From contig NZ_JAUSBN010000068.1 of assembly GCF_030651995.1 (NCBI RefSeq), forward strand, positions 1-60,095: a stretch of DNA of 60,095 nucleotides. The letters run 5' to 3'. Position numbers and translations under genes: made by a program. Below, one piece after another: positions 16,275 to 24,350 of the stretch (positions are counted from its first letter, which is position 1; each line of letters starts with the position of its first letter). The stretch comes from Reyranella sp. (GTDB lineage Bacteria > Pseudomonadota > Alphaproteobacteria > Reyranellales > Reyranellaceae). Under the pieces are notes generated by a model. The model worked only from the letters and a program-made list of their open reading frames with translations. It had not been told where the DNA came from and ran no database searches.

Positions 16275-16544
16275 ATGGATCGCCAGGTTTTCGAGACCGA
16301 GCTACAGCGTGACGGCTACGACGAGATCGTCACCGGCACGACCCAGGGGCCCAAGCACAACGCCGAGCACAGCCATCCCTACGACGTGAAGGCGATGGTG
16401 GTGGAGGGCGCGATCACGCTCGCCTGGGAAGGCAAGACGCATGTCTTCCGCCCCGGCGAGGTCTTCACCATGGCCCGCGGCTGCCCGCACACCGAGACGT
16501 TCGGCCCGGAAGGCGCCGTGACGCTGGTCGGCCGCAAGCACTAG
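16275..16544 (+). CDS. small cupin-domain protein
   Basis: 89 residues, a single beta-barrel cupin. Cupin motif 1 is seen in HNAEHSHPYDVKAMVVEGAI (two histidines plus a later glutamate in VEGA) and motif 2 in FRPGEVFTMARGCPHTETFG. These residues could hold one metal ion. GAGGAGGG lies just upstream of ATG 16275; an earlier ATG at 16271 is out of frame. Its stop codon TAG shares a base with the next gene's GTG. The role in the operon (sugar isomerase, dioxygenase or sensor) is unknown. Confidence 0.82.
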   Translation: MDRQVFETELQRDGYDEIVTGTTQGPKHNAEHSHPYDVKAMVVEGAITLAWEGKTHVFRPGEVFTMARGCPHTETFGPEGAVTLVGRKH

Positions 16545-18196
16545 TGACGAGGACGGCGCCAGCCTGGCAGCTCCTGCTGGCGTTCGTACTGTCGCTGGCG
16601 GTGCTCTGCGGCCTGATCGGCTGGCTGCAGAACGTCCACATCATCAGTTCGAACGGGATGTACAAGAGCATCCAGGCCGAGCCCTGGATCGCGAGCCCAT
16701 CGACCGCGCGGCTCGACCCGTCGAACTATCTGTTCTTCCCGCTCTATGGCATCAGCGCTCGATTGCTCGACATGCTCGGCATCCTGCGTGGCGTTCCGTG
16801 GAAGCAGTTCGCCTATCTCAATGCCTTCTGGGCGAGCCTCGGCACGGTCGTCGTCTATGCCTTCGTCCATCGTCTGACAGGGAGGGCCGCTGTCGCCGCA
16901 TTGTCGTCGGTGTTCCACCTGGGGTGCGGCTTCGTGCTGCTGCTGTCGGTCATCAGCGAAGACATCATGCCGGGCTACGTGCTGGTCCTCGGTTCGATGG
17001 CGCTGGCGGGGCTGTGGTTCGACCGGCCGACATGGAAGCGCATCGCGGTGGTCGGCGTGCTGTTCACGCTGGGCTGGCTGATCGAATGGCGGCTGATGTT
17101 CCCGACCCTGCCGGCGCTCGTGCTGGCGCTGCTGGTGGCGCCGGAACCGATCGGGCGGCGCCTCGGCCATGTGCTCGTGCTGGTGGCGTCGATCCTCGCG
17201 ACGTCGGGCATCGTCCAGCTCTCCTGGGAAGGACACAACGGCGCCATCGGCCTGCACGACATCCTGTGGACCGGGAAGGGCGTCGCCACCGGCTGGGCGG
17301 GGCTGAGCTGGGACAAGGCCTGGATGATGCTGTCCGGGATCGGCAATTATTTCCTGCTGGTCGGCGGCTACGTCGATCCGCGCTCGGCGCGCGAGGCCCT
17401 GTTGCCGCTGTCGCTTGCCGTGCTCGCACAGGCCGCGATCTTCGTCGCGAGCGTGATCCTGTTGTGGCCACGCCGTCACGAGCCGCGACTGCGCGCGGTC
17501 GCCATCGTCTTCCTCGGCACATTGGGAGCGGGGCAGGTCCTGAACTTCTATTCTCAGCCGCAGGATCCGCAGATGCAGCTCAACGTCATGCCGTGGCTCA
17601 CCGTGGCCTGGGCGCTGCTGCTCGCAGCGCTGCTGCCGTCGCGCCGTGGCATCGCCATCATGCTCGCGGTCCTGTCGTTCGCGCCGTTCGCCTGGAACGT
17701 CGCGGCGCTCGCCAAGTGGCGCGGCGACGACCCGCGCTGGCTCGCGGCGACGGCGGCGCTGGAGAAGCGCTTTCCGCCCGACTCGAGCGTGTTCCTCTAT
17801 TTCGGCTACGAGCCGATCACGACGTGGAAGTACGCGCTGTGGAGCCGCGCCTGGGATTGGGACAACAAGGTCGCGATCCCGCCGGCACCCTCGGCAGAGC
17901 CGAAATTCAAGTGGATCGCCGTCAATGCCGGTGCGATCCGCCATCCCGGCTGGACGGGAGCCGAGCACGCGGCGGCACTCAAGCGCGACATCGAACTGGC
18001 ACTGGATCGCGGCTATCGCGTCATTGTCTCCGACATGTGGGCCTGGTCGCCCGATGTGCTGGCGGCCTATCTCGGCACCGTTGCCGCCGCCGGGCGCACT
18101 GATGCGATCTACCGCATGCTGCATGACGACTTCCGCGCGACCGAGGCGTTCAGGGATCAGACCGGCGGCACCTATTACGAGTTGCAGCGCCGCTGA
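16544..18196 (+). CDS. polytopic membrane protein, glycosyltransferase-like, unknown
   Basis: 550 residues with about 10 hydrophobic segments, starting at LLLAFVLSLAVLCGLIGWL, and a C-terminal soluble domain of about 130 residues (from FPPDSSVFLYFGYEPI). A periplasmic loop after the first helix and the final domain recall GT-C glycosyltransferases of the ArnT/PMT type, but a clear acidic catalytic motif is not certain. GTG 16544 overlaps the cupin stop. As the last gene of the operon it could use a sugar mounted on undecaprenyl phosphate by the upstream GT2 enzyme; this is inference. Confidence 0.7.
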   Translation: MTRTAPAWQLLLAFVLSLAVLCGLIGWLQNVHIISSNGMYKSIQAEPWIASPSTARLDPSNYLFFPLYGISARLLDMLGILRGVPWKQFAYLNAFWASLGTVVVYAFVHRLTGRAAVAALSSVFHLGCGFVLLLSVISEDIMPGYVLVLGSMALAGLWFDRPTWKRIAVVGVLFTLGWLIEWRLMFPTLPALVLALLVAPEPIGRRLGHVLVLVASILATSGIVQLSWEGHNGAIGLHDILWTGKGVATGWAGLSWDKAWMMLSGIGNYFLLVGGYVDPRSAREALLPLSLAVLAQAAIFVASVILLWPRRHEPRLRAVAIVFLGTLGAGQVLNFYSQPQDPQMQLNVMPWLTVAWALLLAALLPSRRGIAIMLAVLSFAPFAWNVAALAKWRGDDPRWLAATAALEKRFPPDSSVFLYFGYEPITTWKYALWSRAWDWDNKVAIPPAPSAEPKFKWIAVNAGAIRHPGWTGAEHAAALKRDIELALDRGYRVIVSDMWAWSPDVLAAYLGTVAAAGRTDAIYRMLHDDFRATEAFRDQTGGTYYELQRR

Positions 18197-18221
18197 GTCG
18201 ACGCGCGACAATCTCTCCACA

Positions 18222-18250
18222 TTGACGGCGCGCCGGCCGGCCCGTATATC
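18222..18250 (+). promoter_or_regulatory. sigma70-type promoter of serC
   Basis: TTGACG (18222-18227), exactly 17 bases, then TATATC (18245-18250). This places the transcript start near 18257 and leaves a short leader of about 50 bases before serC. Confidence 0.65.
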
Positions 18251-18256
18251 GGCCGC

Positions 18257-18306
18257 GGGCCACGCTCCCCCACCGGAGTGCATTTCTTCTGTAAGGGAGA
18301 ATGACA
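18257..18306 (+). ncRNA. candidate serC leader RNA (switch-like 5' UTR)
   Basis: CTCC at 18265-18268 can pair with GGAG at 18275-18278, making a hairpin that leaves the ribosome site free. Alternatively CTCCC at 18265-18269 can pair with GGGAG at 18295-18299, the Shine-Dalgarno of serC. The two pairings exclude each other. A serC RNA motif upstream of alphaproteobacterial serC-serA operons is known from comparative genomics; whether this matches it needs a covariance search. Confidence 0.5.
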
Positions 18307-19464
18307 ATGACGAAGCCGTCTCTGCGTCCCGCGCGCCCCGATTTTTCTTCGGGCCCCTGCGCCAAGCGTCCGGGTTGGACACCGGAAGTTCTCAAAGATG
18401 CCGCCGTCGGGCGGTCCCACAGGTCGAAGCTCGGCAAGAAGAAGATCGTCGAGGCGGTCGACCGCACGCGCGCGATCCTCGGCATTCCGGCCGACCATCG
18501 CATCGCCATCGTTCCCGCCTCCGACACCGGCGCGGTCGAGATGGCGCTGTGGTCGCTGCTGGGCGCCCGCCCGGTCGACATGCTGACCTGGGAAAGCTTC
18601 GGCGAGGGCTGGGTCACCGACGTGGTGAAGCAGCTCAAGCTCAAGGACACCCGCACGCTCAAGGCGCCCTATGGGCAGATCGCCGATCTCAAGGCGGTCG
18701 ACTGGACGCACGACGTCGTCTTCACCTGGAACGGCACGACCTCCGGCGTGAAGGTGCCCAACGGTGACTGGATCGCCGACGACCGCGAGGGCCTGGCGAT
18801 CTGCGACGCCACCTCGGCCGTGTTCGCGATGGACCTGCCGTGGGCCAAGCTCGATGTCGTGACCTGGTCCTGGCAGAAGGTGATGGGCGGCGAGGGGGCG
18901 CATGGCATGCTCGTCCTGTCGCCGCGCGCCATCCAGCGGCTCGAAAGCTACACCCCGGCCTGGCCGATGCCGAAGATCTTCCGCCTGACCTCGGGCGGCA
19001 AGTTCTCCGAAGCCATCTTCAAGGGCGACACGATCAATACGCCGTCGCTGCTCTGCATCGAGGACGCGATCGACGGCCTGAAGTGGGGCGAGGGCGTTGG
19101 TGGGCTCAAGGGCCTGATGGCGCGCTCCGAGGGCAATCTCGGCGTGCTGGAAAAGTTCGTCGAGTCACGGCCCTGGGCGGCCTTCCTGGCGGCCGACAAG
19201 GCGATTCGCTCCAACACCTCGGTGTGCCTGGTGATCAAGGCGCCGTGGTTCACGGCATTGCCTGCCGACAAGCAGGCCGCGGCGGCCAAGAAGATGGGCG
19301 ACCTGCTGGAGACCGAGAAGGCGGGCTACGACGTCGGTTCCTACCGCGATGCCCCATCGGGCCTGCGCATCTGGTGCGGCGCCACCGTCGAGAAGAGCGA
19401 TCTCGAGGCGCTGCTGCCGTGGCTCGACTGGGCCTACGGCGAGATCGAGCGCGAATTTTCATAG
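18307..19464 (+). CDS. serC: phosphoserine aminotransferase
   Basis: 385 residues, the alphaproteobacterial/archaeal-type SerC. It converts 3-phosphohydroxypyruvate and glutamate to phosphoserine using PLP. SSGPCAKRPGW is the family's N-terminal motif, and VTWSWQKVMGGEGAHG holds the PLP lysine. TNPS-like segments are replaced by WNGTTSGVKVP, normal in this branch. ATG 18307 has AAGGGAG at a 7-base distance; the alternative ATG at 18301 abuts it and is less likely. serA follows after 119 bases, making a serine biosynthesis operon. Confidence 0.92.
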   Translation: MTKPSLRPARPDFSSGPCAKRPGWTPEVLKDAAVGRSHRSKLGKKKIVEAVDRTRAILGIPADHRIAIVPASDTGAVEMALWSLLGARPVDMLTWESFGEGWVTDVVKQLKLKDTRTLKAPYGQIADLKAVDWTHDVVFTWNGTTSGVKVPNGDWIADDREGLAICDATSAVFAMDLPWAKLDVVTWSWQKVMGGEGAHGMLVLSPRAIQRLESYTPAWPMPKIFRLTSGGKFSEAIFKGDTINTPSLLCIEDAIDGLKWGEGVGGLKGLMARSEGNLGVLEKFVESRPWAAFLAADKAIRSNTSVCLVIKAPWFTALPADKQAAAAKKMGDLLETEKAGYDVGSYRDAPSGLRIWCGATVEKSDLEALLPWLDWAYGEIEREFS

Positions 19465-19466
19465 CC

Positions 19467-19559
19467 GGGGGCGCGTCACTCAAGGGCGAAGGTTACTTCG
19501 CCCGAAGTGACGCGTCTTCCTGTTGAATCCTGATCGCGCCACTGGAGTGGCGCGCCCCC
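19467..19559. repeat. palindromic element between serC and serA, family C
   Basis: GGGGGCGCGTCACTC at the left end is the inverse of GAGTGGCGCGCCCCC at the right (14 of 15). Inside are two hairpins: 19472-19514 (CGCGTCACT, then GGGCGAAG/CTTCGCCC, then AGTGACGCG) and 19535-19554 (CGCGCCACT/AGTGGCGCG). No T-run follows, so transcription into serA is not obviously ended. A relative occurs at 59909-59932. Confidence 0.7.
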
Positions 19560-19583
19560 AGCACAAGAATTTGGAGTCATTCC

Positions 19584-21167
19584 ATGGCAAAGCCCAAGGT
19601 TCTCATTTCTGATGAGCTGTCCCCCCGCGCCGTCGAGATCTTCTCGGAACGTGGCTGCGACGTCGATTTCAAGCCGGGCCTGAAGCCGGCCGAGCTGCGC
19701 GAGATCATCGGCAACTACGAAGGCCTGGCGATCCGCTCGGCCACCAAGGTGACGGCCGAGGTTCTGGCCGTGGCCAAGAAACTCAAGGTCGTGGGCCGGG
19801 CCGGCATCGGCGTCGACAATGTCGACATCAAGGCCGCGACCTCGCACGGCGTCGTCGTGATGAACACGCCGTTCGGCAACGCCATCACCACGGCCGAGCA
19901 CGCCATCGCGCTGATGTTCGCCGTTGCGCGCCAGGTGCCGGAGGCCAATGCCAGCACCCAGGCCGGCAAGTGGGAAAAGAACAAGTTCATGGGCACCGAG
20001 CTCAGCTTCAAGACGCTGGGCCTGATCGGCTGCGGCAACATCGGCTCGATCGTCGCCGAGCGTGCCATCGGCCTGAAGATGCGCGTCGTGGCCTACGACC
20101 CGTTCCTGAGCGACCAGCGCGCCACCGAGCTCGGTGTCGAGAAGGCGACGCTGGAGCAGGTGCTGGCCCGCGCCGACTTCATCACCGTGCACACGCCGCT
20201 CACAGAGCAGACCAAGAACATCCTCTCCCGCGCCAACCTGATGAAGACCAAGAAGGGCGTGCGCATCGTCAATTGCGCGCGCGGCGGCTTGGTCGACGAG
20301 CTGGCGGTGCGCGACCTGCTGGTCTCGGGCCACATCGCGGGCGCTGGCTTCGACGTATTCGTCGAGGAGCCGGCCAAGTCGAACGTCCTGTTCGGCGCGC
20401 CAAACCTCGTCTGCACGCCGCATCTCGGCGCCTCGACGGTGGAAGCGCAGGAGAACGTGGCCCTGCAGGTCGCCGAGCAGATGGCCGACTATCTGCTGAC
20501 GGGTGCCGTGACCAACTCGCTCAACATGCCGAACGTCTCGGCGGAGGATGCGCCCAAGCTGGCGCCGTTCCTCGACCTCGCCGAGAAGCTGGGCTCGTTC
20601 GCGGGCCAGCTCACCGACACCGACATCAAGGCCGTCTCGATCGAGTACGAGGGCCAGGTCGCGAGGCTCAACGTCAAGCCGCTGACACAGGTGGCGCTGA
20701 TGGGCGTGCTGCGCCCGCAGCTCACGTCGGTCAACATGGTCAACGCGCCGGTCATCGCCCGCGAGCGCGGCATCGAGGTGGCCGAGGTCAAGCACGAGCG
20801 CGAGACCGACTACAATTCGATGATCCGCCTCTCTGTCACGACCGAGAAGTACACGCGCTCGGTCACGGGTACGCTGTTCGGCGGCAAGCATCCGCGCATC
20901 GTCGAGATCAAGGGCATCGAGATCGACGCCGAGTTCGCGCCGCACATGCTCTACATCACCAATGACGACAAGCCGGGCTTCATCGGCCGCCTCGGCACGC
21001 TGCTGGGCGAGGGCAAGGTCAACATCGCCACCTTCCATCTCGGCCGCGACACGCCGGGCGGATCGGCGATCGCACTTGTCCAGGTCGACCAGCCGATCTC
21101 CGAAGACCTGATGGGCAAGATCGTCGGCATCGAGGGCGTGGTGCAGGCCAAGGTGCTGGGCTTCTAG
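19584..21167 (+). CDS. serA: D-3-phosphoglycerate dehydrogenase
   Basis: 527 residues, the long form with catalytic, intervening (ASB) and C-terminal ACT domains. It oxidises 3-phosphoglycerate with NAD+ in the first step of serine synthesis. GLIGCGNIGSIVAERAIGLK is the NAD-binding motif. Catalytic residues lie in NCARGGLVDE (Arg), FDVFVEEP (Glu) and CTPHLGAST (His). The ACT domain begins near LYITNDDKPGFIGRLGTLLG and probably gives serine feedback control. A GGAG ribosome site precedes ATG 19584. Confidence 0.96.
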   Translation: MAKPKVLISDELSPRAVEIFSERGCDVDFKPGLKPAELREIIGNYEGLAIRSATKVTAEVLAVAKKLKVVGRAGIGVDNVDIKAATSHGVVVMNTPFGNAITTAEHAIALMFAVARQVPEANASTQAGKWEKNKFMGTELSFKTLGLIGCGNIGSIVAERAIGLKMRVVAYDPFLSDQRATELGVEKATLEQVLARADFITVHTPLTEQTKNILSRANLMKTKKGVRIVNCARGGLVDELAVRDLLVSGHIAGAGFDVFVEEPAKSNVLFGAPNLVCTPHLGASTVEAQENVALQVAEQMADYLLTGAVTNSLNMPNVSAEDAPKLAPFLDLAEKLGSFAGQLTDTDIKAVSIEYEGQVARLNVKPLTQVALMGVLRPQLTSVNMVNAPVIARERGIEVAEVKHERETDYNSMIRLSVTTEKYTRSVTGTLFGGKHPRIVEIKGIEIDAEFAPHMLYITNDDKPGFIGRLGTLLGEGKVNIATFHLGRDTPGGSAIALVQVDQPISEDLMGKIVGIEGVVQAKVLGF

Positions 21168-21228
21168 GCCGACCGGCGGTGTGGGCGCGACCGGGTCGCG
21201 CCCACCGGAACGACCGTACCTCCCGGCG

Positions 21229-22986
21229 TCAGAGATCGATCTGGTCGAGGCCCCAGGTGATGCCGGCGATGTCGGGCAGTTCGCGCCCGTCATCTTTGCC
21301 GATCTCCGTCTTGATCAGCACCGACAGCTTGCCGTTCATGGTCACGATGAGCTCGGCGTTGGCCTTGCGGTCGACCGCGAGGTTGTTGATCTCCGCCGGA
21401 TCCGCGGCGAGATCGTAGAGTTCGACGTCGTTCCACCTGAACAGCTCGTCGATCGTCGCGGGATCGTTATGGTCGAGCGGTGAGAAGTAGCGCGTGAACC
21501 GGTAGCGGCCGTCGAAGGCGGACCGGACATGGCCGCGCTTCTTGAGATCGGGCCGGAACCCCTGCCGCTTGGCTTCCTCCTTCGGGTCCTTGCCGGCCAT
21601 GGCCGCCCTGGCTGCGAAGTCGAAGACCGAAGAATCGTTGCTGGCGAGGCCGCTGTAGGTGAACAGGGTCGCAGGCCGCGCGGCGTCGAGCGCCTGGCTG
21701 GCCGGATTGGCAAGCAGCGGCGACAGGTCCTTGCCCGGCAGGACCTGCCCTACGAATTCCGCGGCGCGATCGGCTTTCACGCCCGCCATGGAGAACATGG
21801 TCGGCAGCAGGTCGATATGGCTGCTGAGCGACCGGCACTGCTGGCCGCCCTTGACGTCGGGATGCACGACGTACAGCGGCAGGTGATTCGTCTGCTGGTA
21901 GGCGAACGGGCCCTTGCCGCGCAGACCGTGCGCGCCGGCCATCTCGCCATGGTCCGACGTGAAGATGACGATCGTGTTCTGGTCGAGCTGCAGCGCCTCC
22001 AGCTCGGCAAGCAGCGCCTCGATCGAGCGGTCCACGTTGCGGATGCAGTTGAGGTAGTAGTCGTTGAAGCGCCTCCAGCGCGCTTCCTCGGGCTGAATGT
22101 GACCCAGGATATGGTCCCAGACGCGATCGAACTCGCCATGCGCCCTGGGACGACCCGGCGCGTCGAACGGCTGGCGCAGAGTGTCGGGAACGGAAACGTC
22201 CCAGGTCGCCTGGTAGAGCTTGTGCTCGGGGGCCCGGGCGGCCTGGAGGCGCAGCTTGCCGGTATCCTGCAGGCTTTCGCCCCGCGCGTCGGTGTTGAAG
22301 TACATGACGTCGTGGGGGTTCACGAAGCTCACATACATGCACCAGGGCTTGCCGTCGTCACTCAGCGGGCGGCCCTTGGTGCGCAGCCAGTTGATGGCGC
22401 TGCCGGCCGTGATGTGATCGAAGCTGTAGCCGCCCAGCGTGTGGCCGATCAGGTCGCCCGGCGAGAAATTGTCGGCAAAGCCGTATTTCTCCATGTGAGG
22501 CGTCATGAACTTGTCGACGGAACCCGTGTCGAAGTCCCGGCTCAGGTGCCACTTGCCCTTGTAGGCGGTGTAGTAGCCCGCCTTGCGCAGCATCTGTCCG
22601 GAGGTCGGCACCGCCAGGTCGCGCATCCAGGGCACATCGAGATTCTCGAACATGCCGTTGTTCGCGGTCTGCAGGCCGGTCACGATCACCGACCGGGACG
22701 AGGTGCACATCGTCGCCGGGCACTGGTGGTTGGTGAAGGTCGTCCCCGTGCGTTCCAGGCGCTCGTGGCCCGGCAGCGACAGGCCCTTCGGCCACTTGTC
22801 GTGGAAGCGTTCCTGATCGGTGAAGACGAACAGGATGTTCAGAGGCCCGCGGCTGCGTGAAACCGCGGGGGCCGTGCCCTGCGCCTGCGCGATCTCGACG
22901 GGCGCGGCAAGCAGGGAGGCCGACGCCACGGCGGCGGAGGATTTCAGGAAGGTGCGTCGTGTCGTCGTCTTCTGGGGGATGGTCAT
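21229..22986 (-). CDS. Tat-exported sulfatase (type I, arylsulfatase/choline-sulfatase-like)
   Basis: 585 residues. The twin-arginine signal TTRRTFLKSSAAVASASLL ends near AQAQ, so the enzyme is exported folded. The catalytic domain opens with LNILFVFTDQERFHDKWP. The formylglycine site is C94-T-S-S-R98 (ATMCTSSRSVIVTGLQ); the usual consensus is C-x-P/A-x-R, so the middle position is a serine. KGKWHLSRD and IVIFTSDHGEMAGAHGLRGKGPF are metal and catalytic motifs. ATG 22986 was chosen to start the Tat signal. It is divergent from a TetR regulator that may control it. Confidence 0.88.
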   Translation of the reverse strand: MTIPQKTTTRRTFLKSSAAVASASLLAAPVEIAQAQGTAPAVSRSRGPLNILFVFTDQERFHDKWPKGLSLPGHERLERTGTTFTNHQCPATMCTSSRSVIVTGLQTANNGMFENLDVPWMRDLAVPTSGQMLRKAGYYTAYKGKWHLSRDFDTGSVDKFMTPHMEKYGFADNFSPGDLIGHTLGGYSFDHITAGSAINWLRTKGRPLSDDGKPWCMYVSFVNPHDVMYFNTDARGESLQDTGKLRLQAARAPEHKLYQATWDVSVPDTLRQPFDAPGRPRAHGEFDRVWDHILGHIQPEEARWRRFNDYYLNCIRNVDRSIEALLAELEALQLDQNTIVIFTSDHGEMAGAHGLRGKGPFAYQQTNHLPLYVVHPDVKGGQQCRSLSSHIDLLPTMFSMAGVKADRAAEFVGQVLPGKDLSPLLANPASQALDAARPATLFTYSGLASNDSSVFDFAARAAMAGKDPKEEAKRQGFRPDLKKRGHVRSAFDGRYRFTRYFSPLDHNDPATIDELFRWNDVELYDLAADPAEINNLAVDRKANAELIVTMNGKLSVLIKTEIGKDDGRELPDIAGITWGLDQIDL

Positions 22987-23025
22987 GGCTCGGAGCCCTG
23001 GTTCGGTGATCGCCGCAAGTGGCGG

Positions 23026-23054
23026 CCAAAATTGAATGCACCCTCCAAATTTGA
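23026..23054. promoter_or_regulatory. candidate TetR operator in the sulfatase/TetR intergenic region
   Basis: CCAAAATTGA (23026-23035) and CCAAATTTGA (23045-23054) are near-identical direct repeats 19 bases apart, each with a CAA-TTG palindromic core. They lie between the divergent starts of the sulfatase (22986) and the TetR gene (23090). Confidence 0.35.
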
Positions 23055-23089
23055 GCGACAAGTTAAAAAAATGTAATCAGGACCGCGAC

Positions 23090-23734
23090 ATGAAGAAGCT
23101 CCCTCGACCGCGGCGAGAGGCGCCTGTTGTCAGGCCGCCGAAGCGCGAGCGCACGCGGCGCCAGATCATCGAGGCTGCAATCGAGGTGATGGCGGAGCAG
23201 GGGCCGTCAAAGGCGGCCGTCCAGGAAATCGCCGCGCGCGCGAAAGTGACGACGGGCACGTTCTACAATCATTTCACGAGCAAGGCGGAGATCGTCGAGG
23301 CGGTCGCCGGGTGGTTCTCGACCACGATGCTGGAGGGCGCGCAGGAAACCCGCCTGGCTTTTCACAGCGGCGCCGAGCTGATGGTCGATGGTTGCCGGCG
23401 CTATCTCCGGATCGCCCGGGAAAGCCCCCCGACGGCGATGTTGATCCTCGAACTCGCAACGACATCGCCCCGGATGCTGCAGGCGATCGGCAGGTTCGTG
23501 CTGGCCGATGTGAGGTTGGGCGTCCGCCAGAAGGAGTTTACGATCTTCGGCGAGCAGGCGGCCGTGGACCTCGTTCATGGCTACATCATGCTCGCCATGC
23601 GCCACATTGCGTCCCGTCAGCCGCCGTCGAGCTACGAGCGCTCGGTCATCGCGACCATTCTCCAGGGCCTCGGATTGCCGTCGCAGCGGGCGCTGGCCCT
23701 GGCCGACGGAAAGGCGGGCCGCGGAAAGTCTTGA
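23090..23734 (+). CDS. TetR/AcrR-family transcriptional regulator
   Basis: 214 residues. The N-terminal DNA-binding domain is clear: RERTRRQIIEAAIEVMAEQG, then AAVQEIAARAKVTTGTFYNH (helix-turn-helix) and FTSKAEIVEAVAGW. The remaining 150 residues form an alpha-helical ligand domain with no recognised subfamily. ATG 23090 follows AGGA; an in-frame ATG at 23036 lies in the promoter region and is less likely. Divergent placement suggests it represses the sulfatase gene and itself, but it could also control the downstream membrane protein and selenoprotein genes. Confidence 0.88.
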   Translation: MKKLPRPRREAPVVRPPKRERTRRQIIEAAIEVMAEQGPSKAAVQEIAARAKVTTGTFYNHFTSKAEIVEAVAGWFSTTMLEGAQETRLAFHSGAELMVDGCRRYLRIARESPPTAMLILELATTSPRMLQAIGRFVLADVRLGVRQKEFTIFGEQAAVDLVHGYIMLAMRHIASRQPPSSYERSVIATILQGLGLPSQRALALADGKAGRGKS

Positions 23735-23812
23735 TCGCCGGATCGGCCTGCAGGACGCTTGGACGAACCCATCGGATCGTTGCCGAACGGTCATCGGGGG
23801 AAGGGGAGAGAC

Positions 23813-24241
23813 ATGGCGTCTGCGCGAAGCAGAGCGTATCGCACCGTGGCAGGTTTCCTGGTTGCACCGATGATGCCGGCGCTCGTTCTTGCGGGCGTGG
23901 TGCTCGCCGCCGGTGGCGATTCGCAGACGCTCGGCTATGCCGCGTTGGCGGGCTACATTTCCTATCCATTCGCCCTGTTCGTCGGCCTACCGGCGTTCCT
24001 GTTCATGCGCCGCAAGCGATGGGATGGGGTGCGGGCCTATGCCCTCGCGGGGCTGGCGTTGGGACTGACGTTCCTCGCCCTGTTTGTCGGCCTGGCGGGT
24101 TTCGACGGCGATGCGGCCGATCCTGCCTGGCTGAACCTGCTGTCCAACCTGGCTGTCATGCTGCCTTTCGTTCTGGCCTGTGCTGTGGTTTCGTCGGTTG
24201 TGTTCTGGTTGATCGCGCGACCCGACCTTCAGCGAGTGTGA
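23813..24241 (+). CDS. small four-helix membrane protein, unknown
   Basis: 142 residues. About four hydrophobic helices are visible: VAGFLVAPMMPALVLAGVVL, YISYPFALFVGLPAFLFM, YALAGLALGLTFLALFVGLA and LAVMLPFVLACAVVSSVVFW. The loops are short and the middle one is positively charged (RRKRWDG). AAGGGGAG precedes ATG 23813. No homologous function is recognised. It is 78 bases after the TetR gene and 109 bases before the selenoprotein pair, all in the same direction. Confidence 0.6.
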   Translation: MASARSRAYRTVAGFLVAPMMPALVLAGVVLAAGGDSQTLGYAALAGYISYPFALFVGLPAFLFMRRKRWDGVRAYALAGLALGLTFLALFVGLAGFDGDAADPAWLNLLSNLAVMLPFVLACAVVSSVVFWLIARPDLQRV

Positions 24242-24308
24242 TGTCCGAACGAAGCCTTCATCTGCCTCATATCGCTATTAGAAGATATCCGTGGTGCGGT
24301 GTCGGGGT

Positions 24309-24324
24309 GGGACGTTAACGTCCC
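24309..24324. promoter_or_regulatory. perfect 16-bp palindrome before the selenoprotein pair
   Basis: GGGACGTTAACGTCCC is a perfect inverted repeat without spacer, 26 bases before the ATG at 24351. Its place and symmetry suggest an operator for a dimeric regulator. The regulator is unknown; the TetR gene at 23090 is a candidate. Confidence 0.5.
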
Positions 24325-24350
24325 TGTCTCTCAAACGACGAGGTTCCCCG

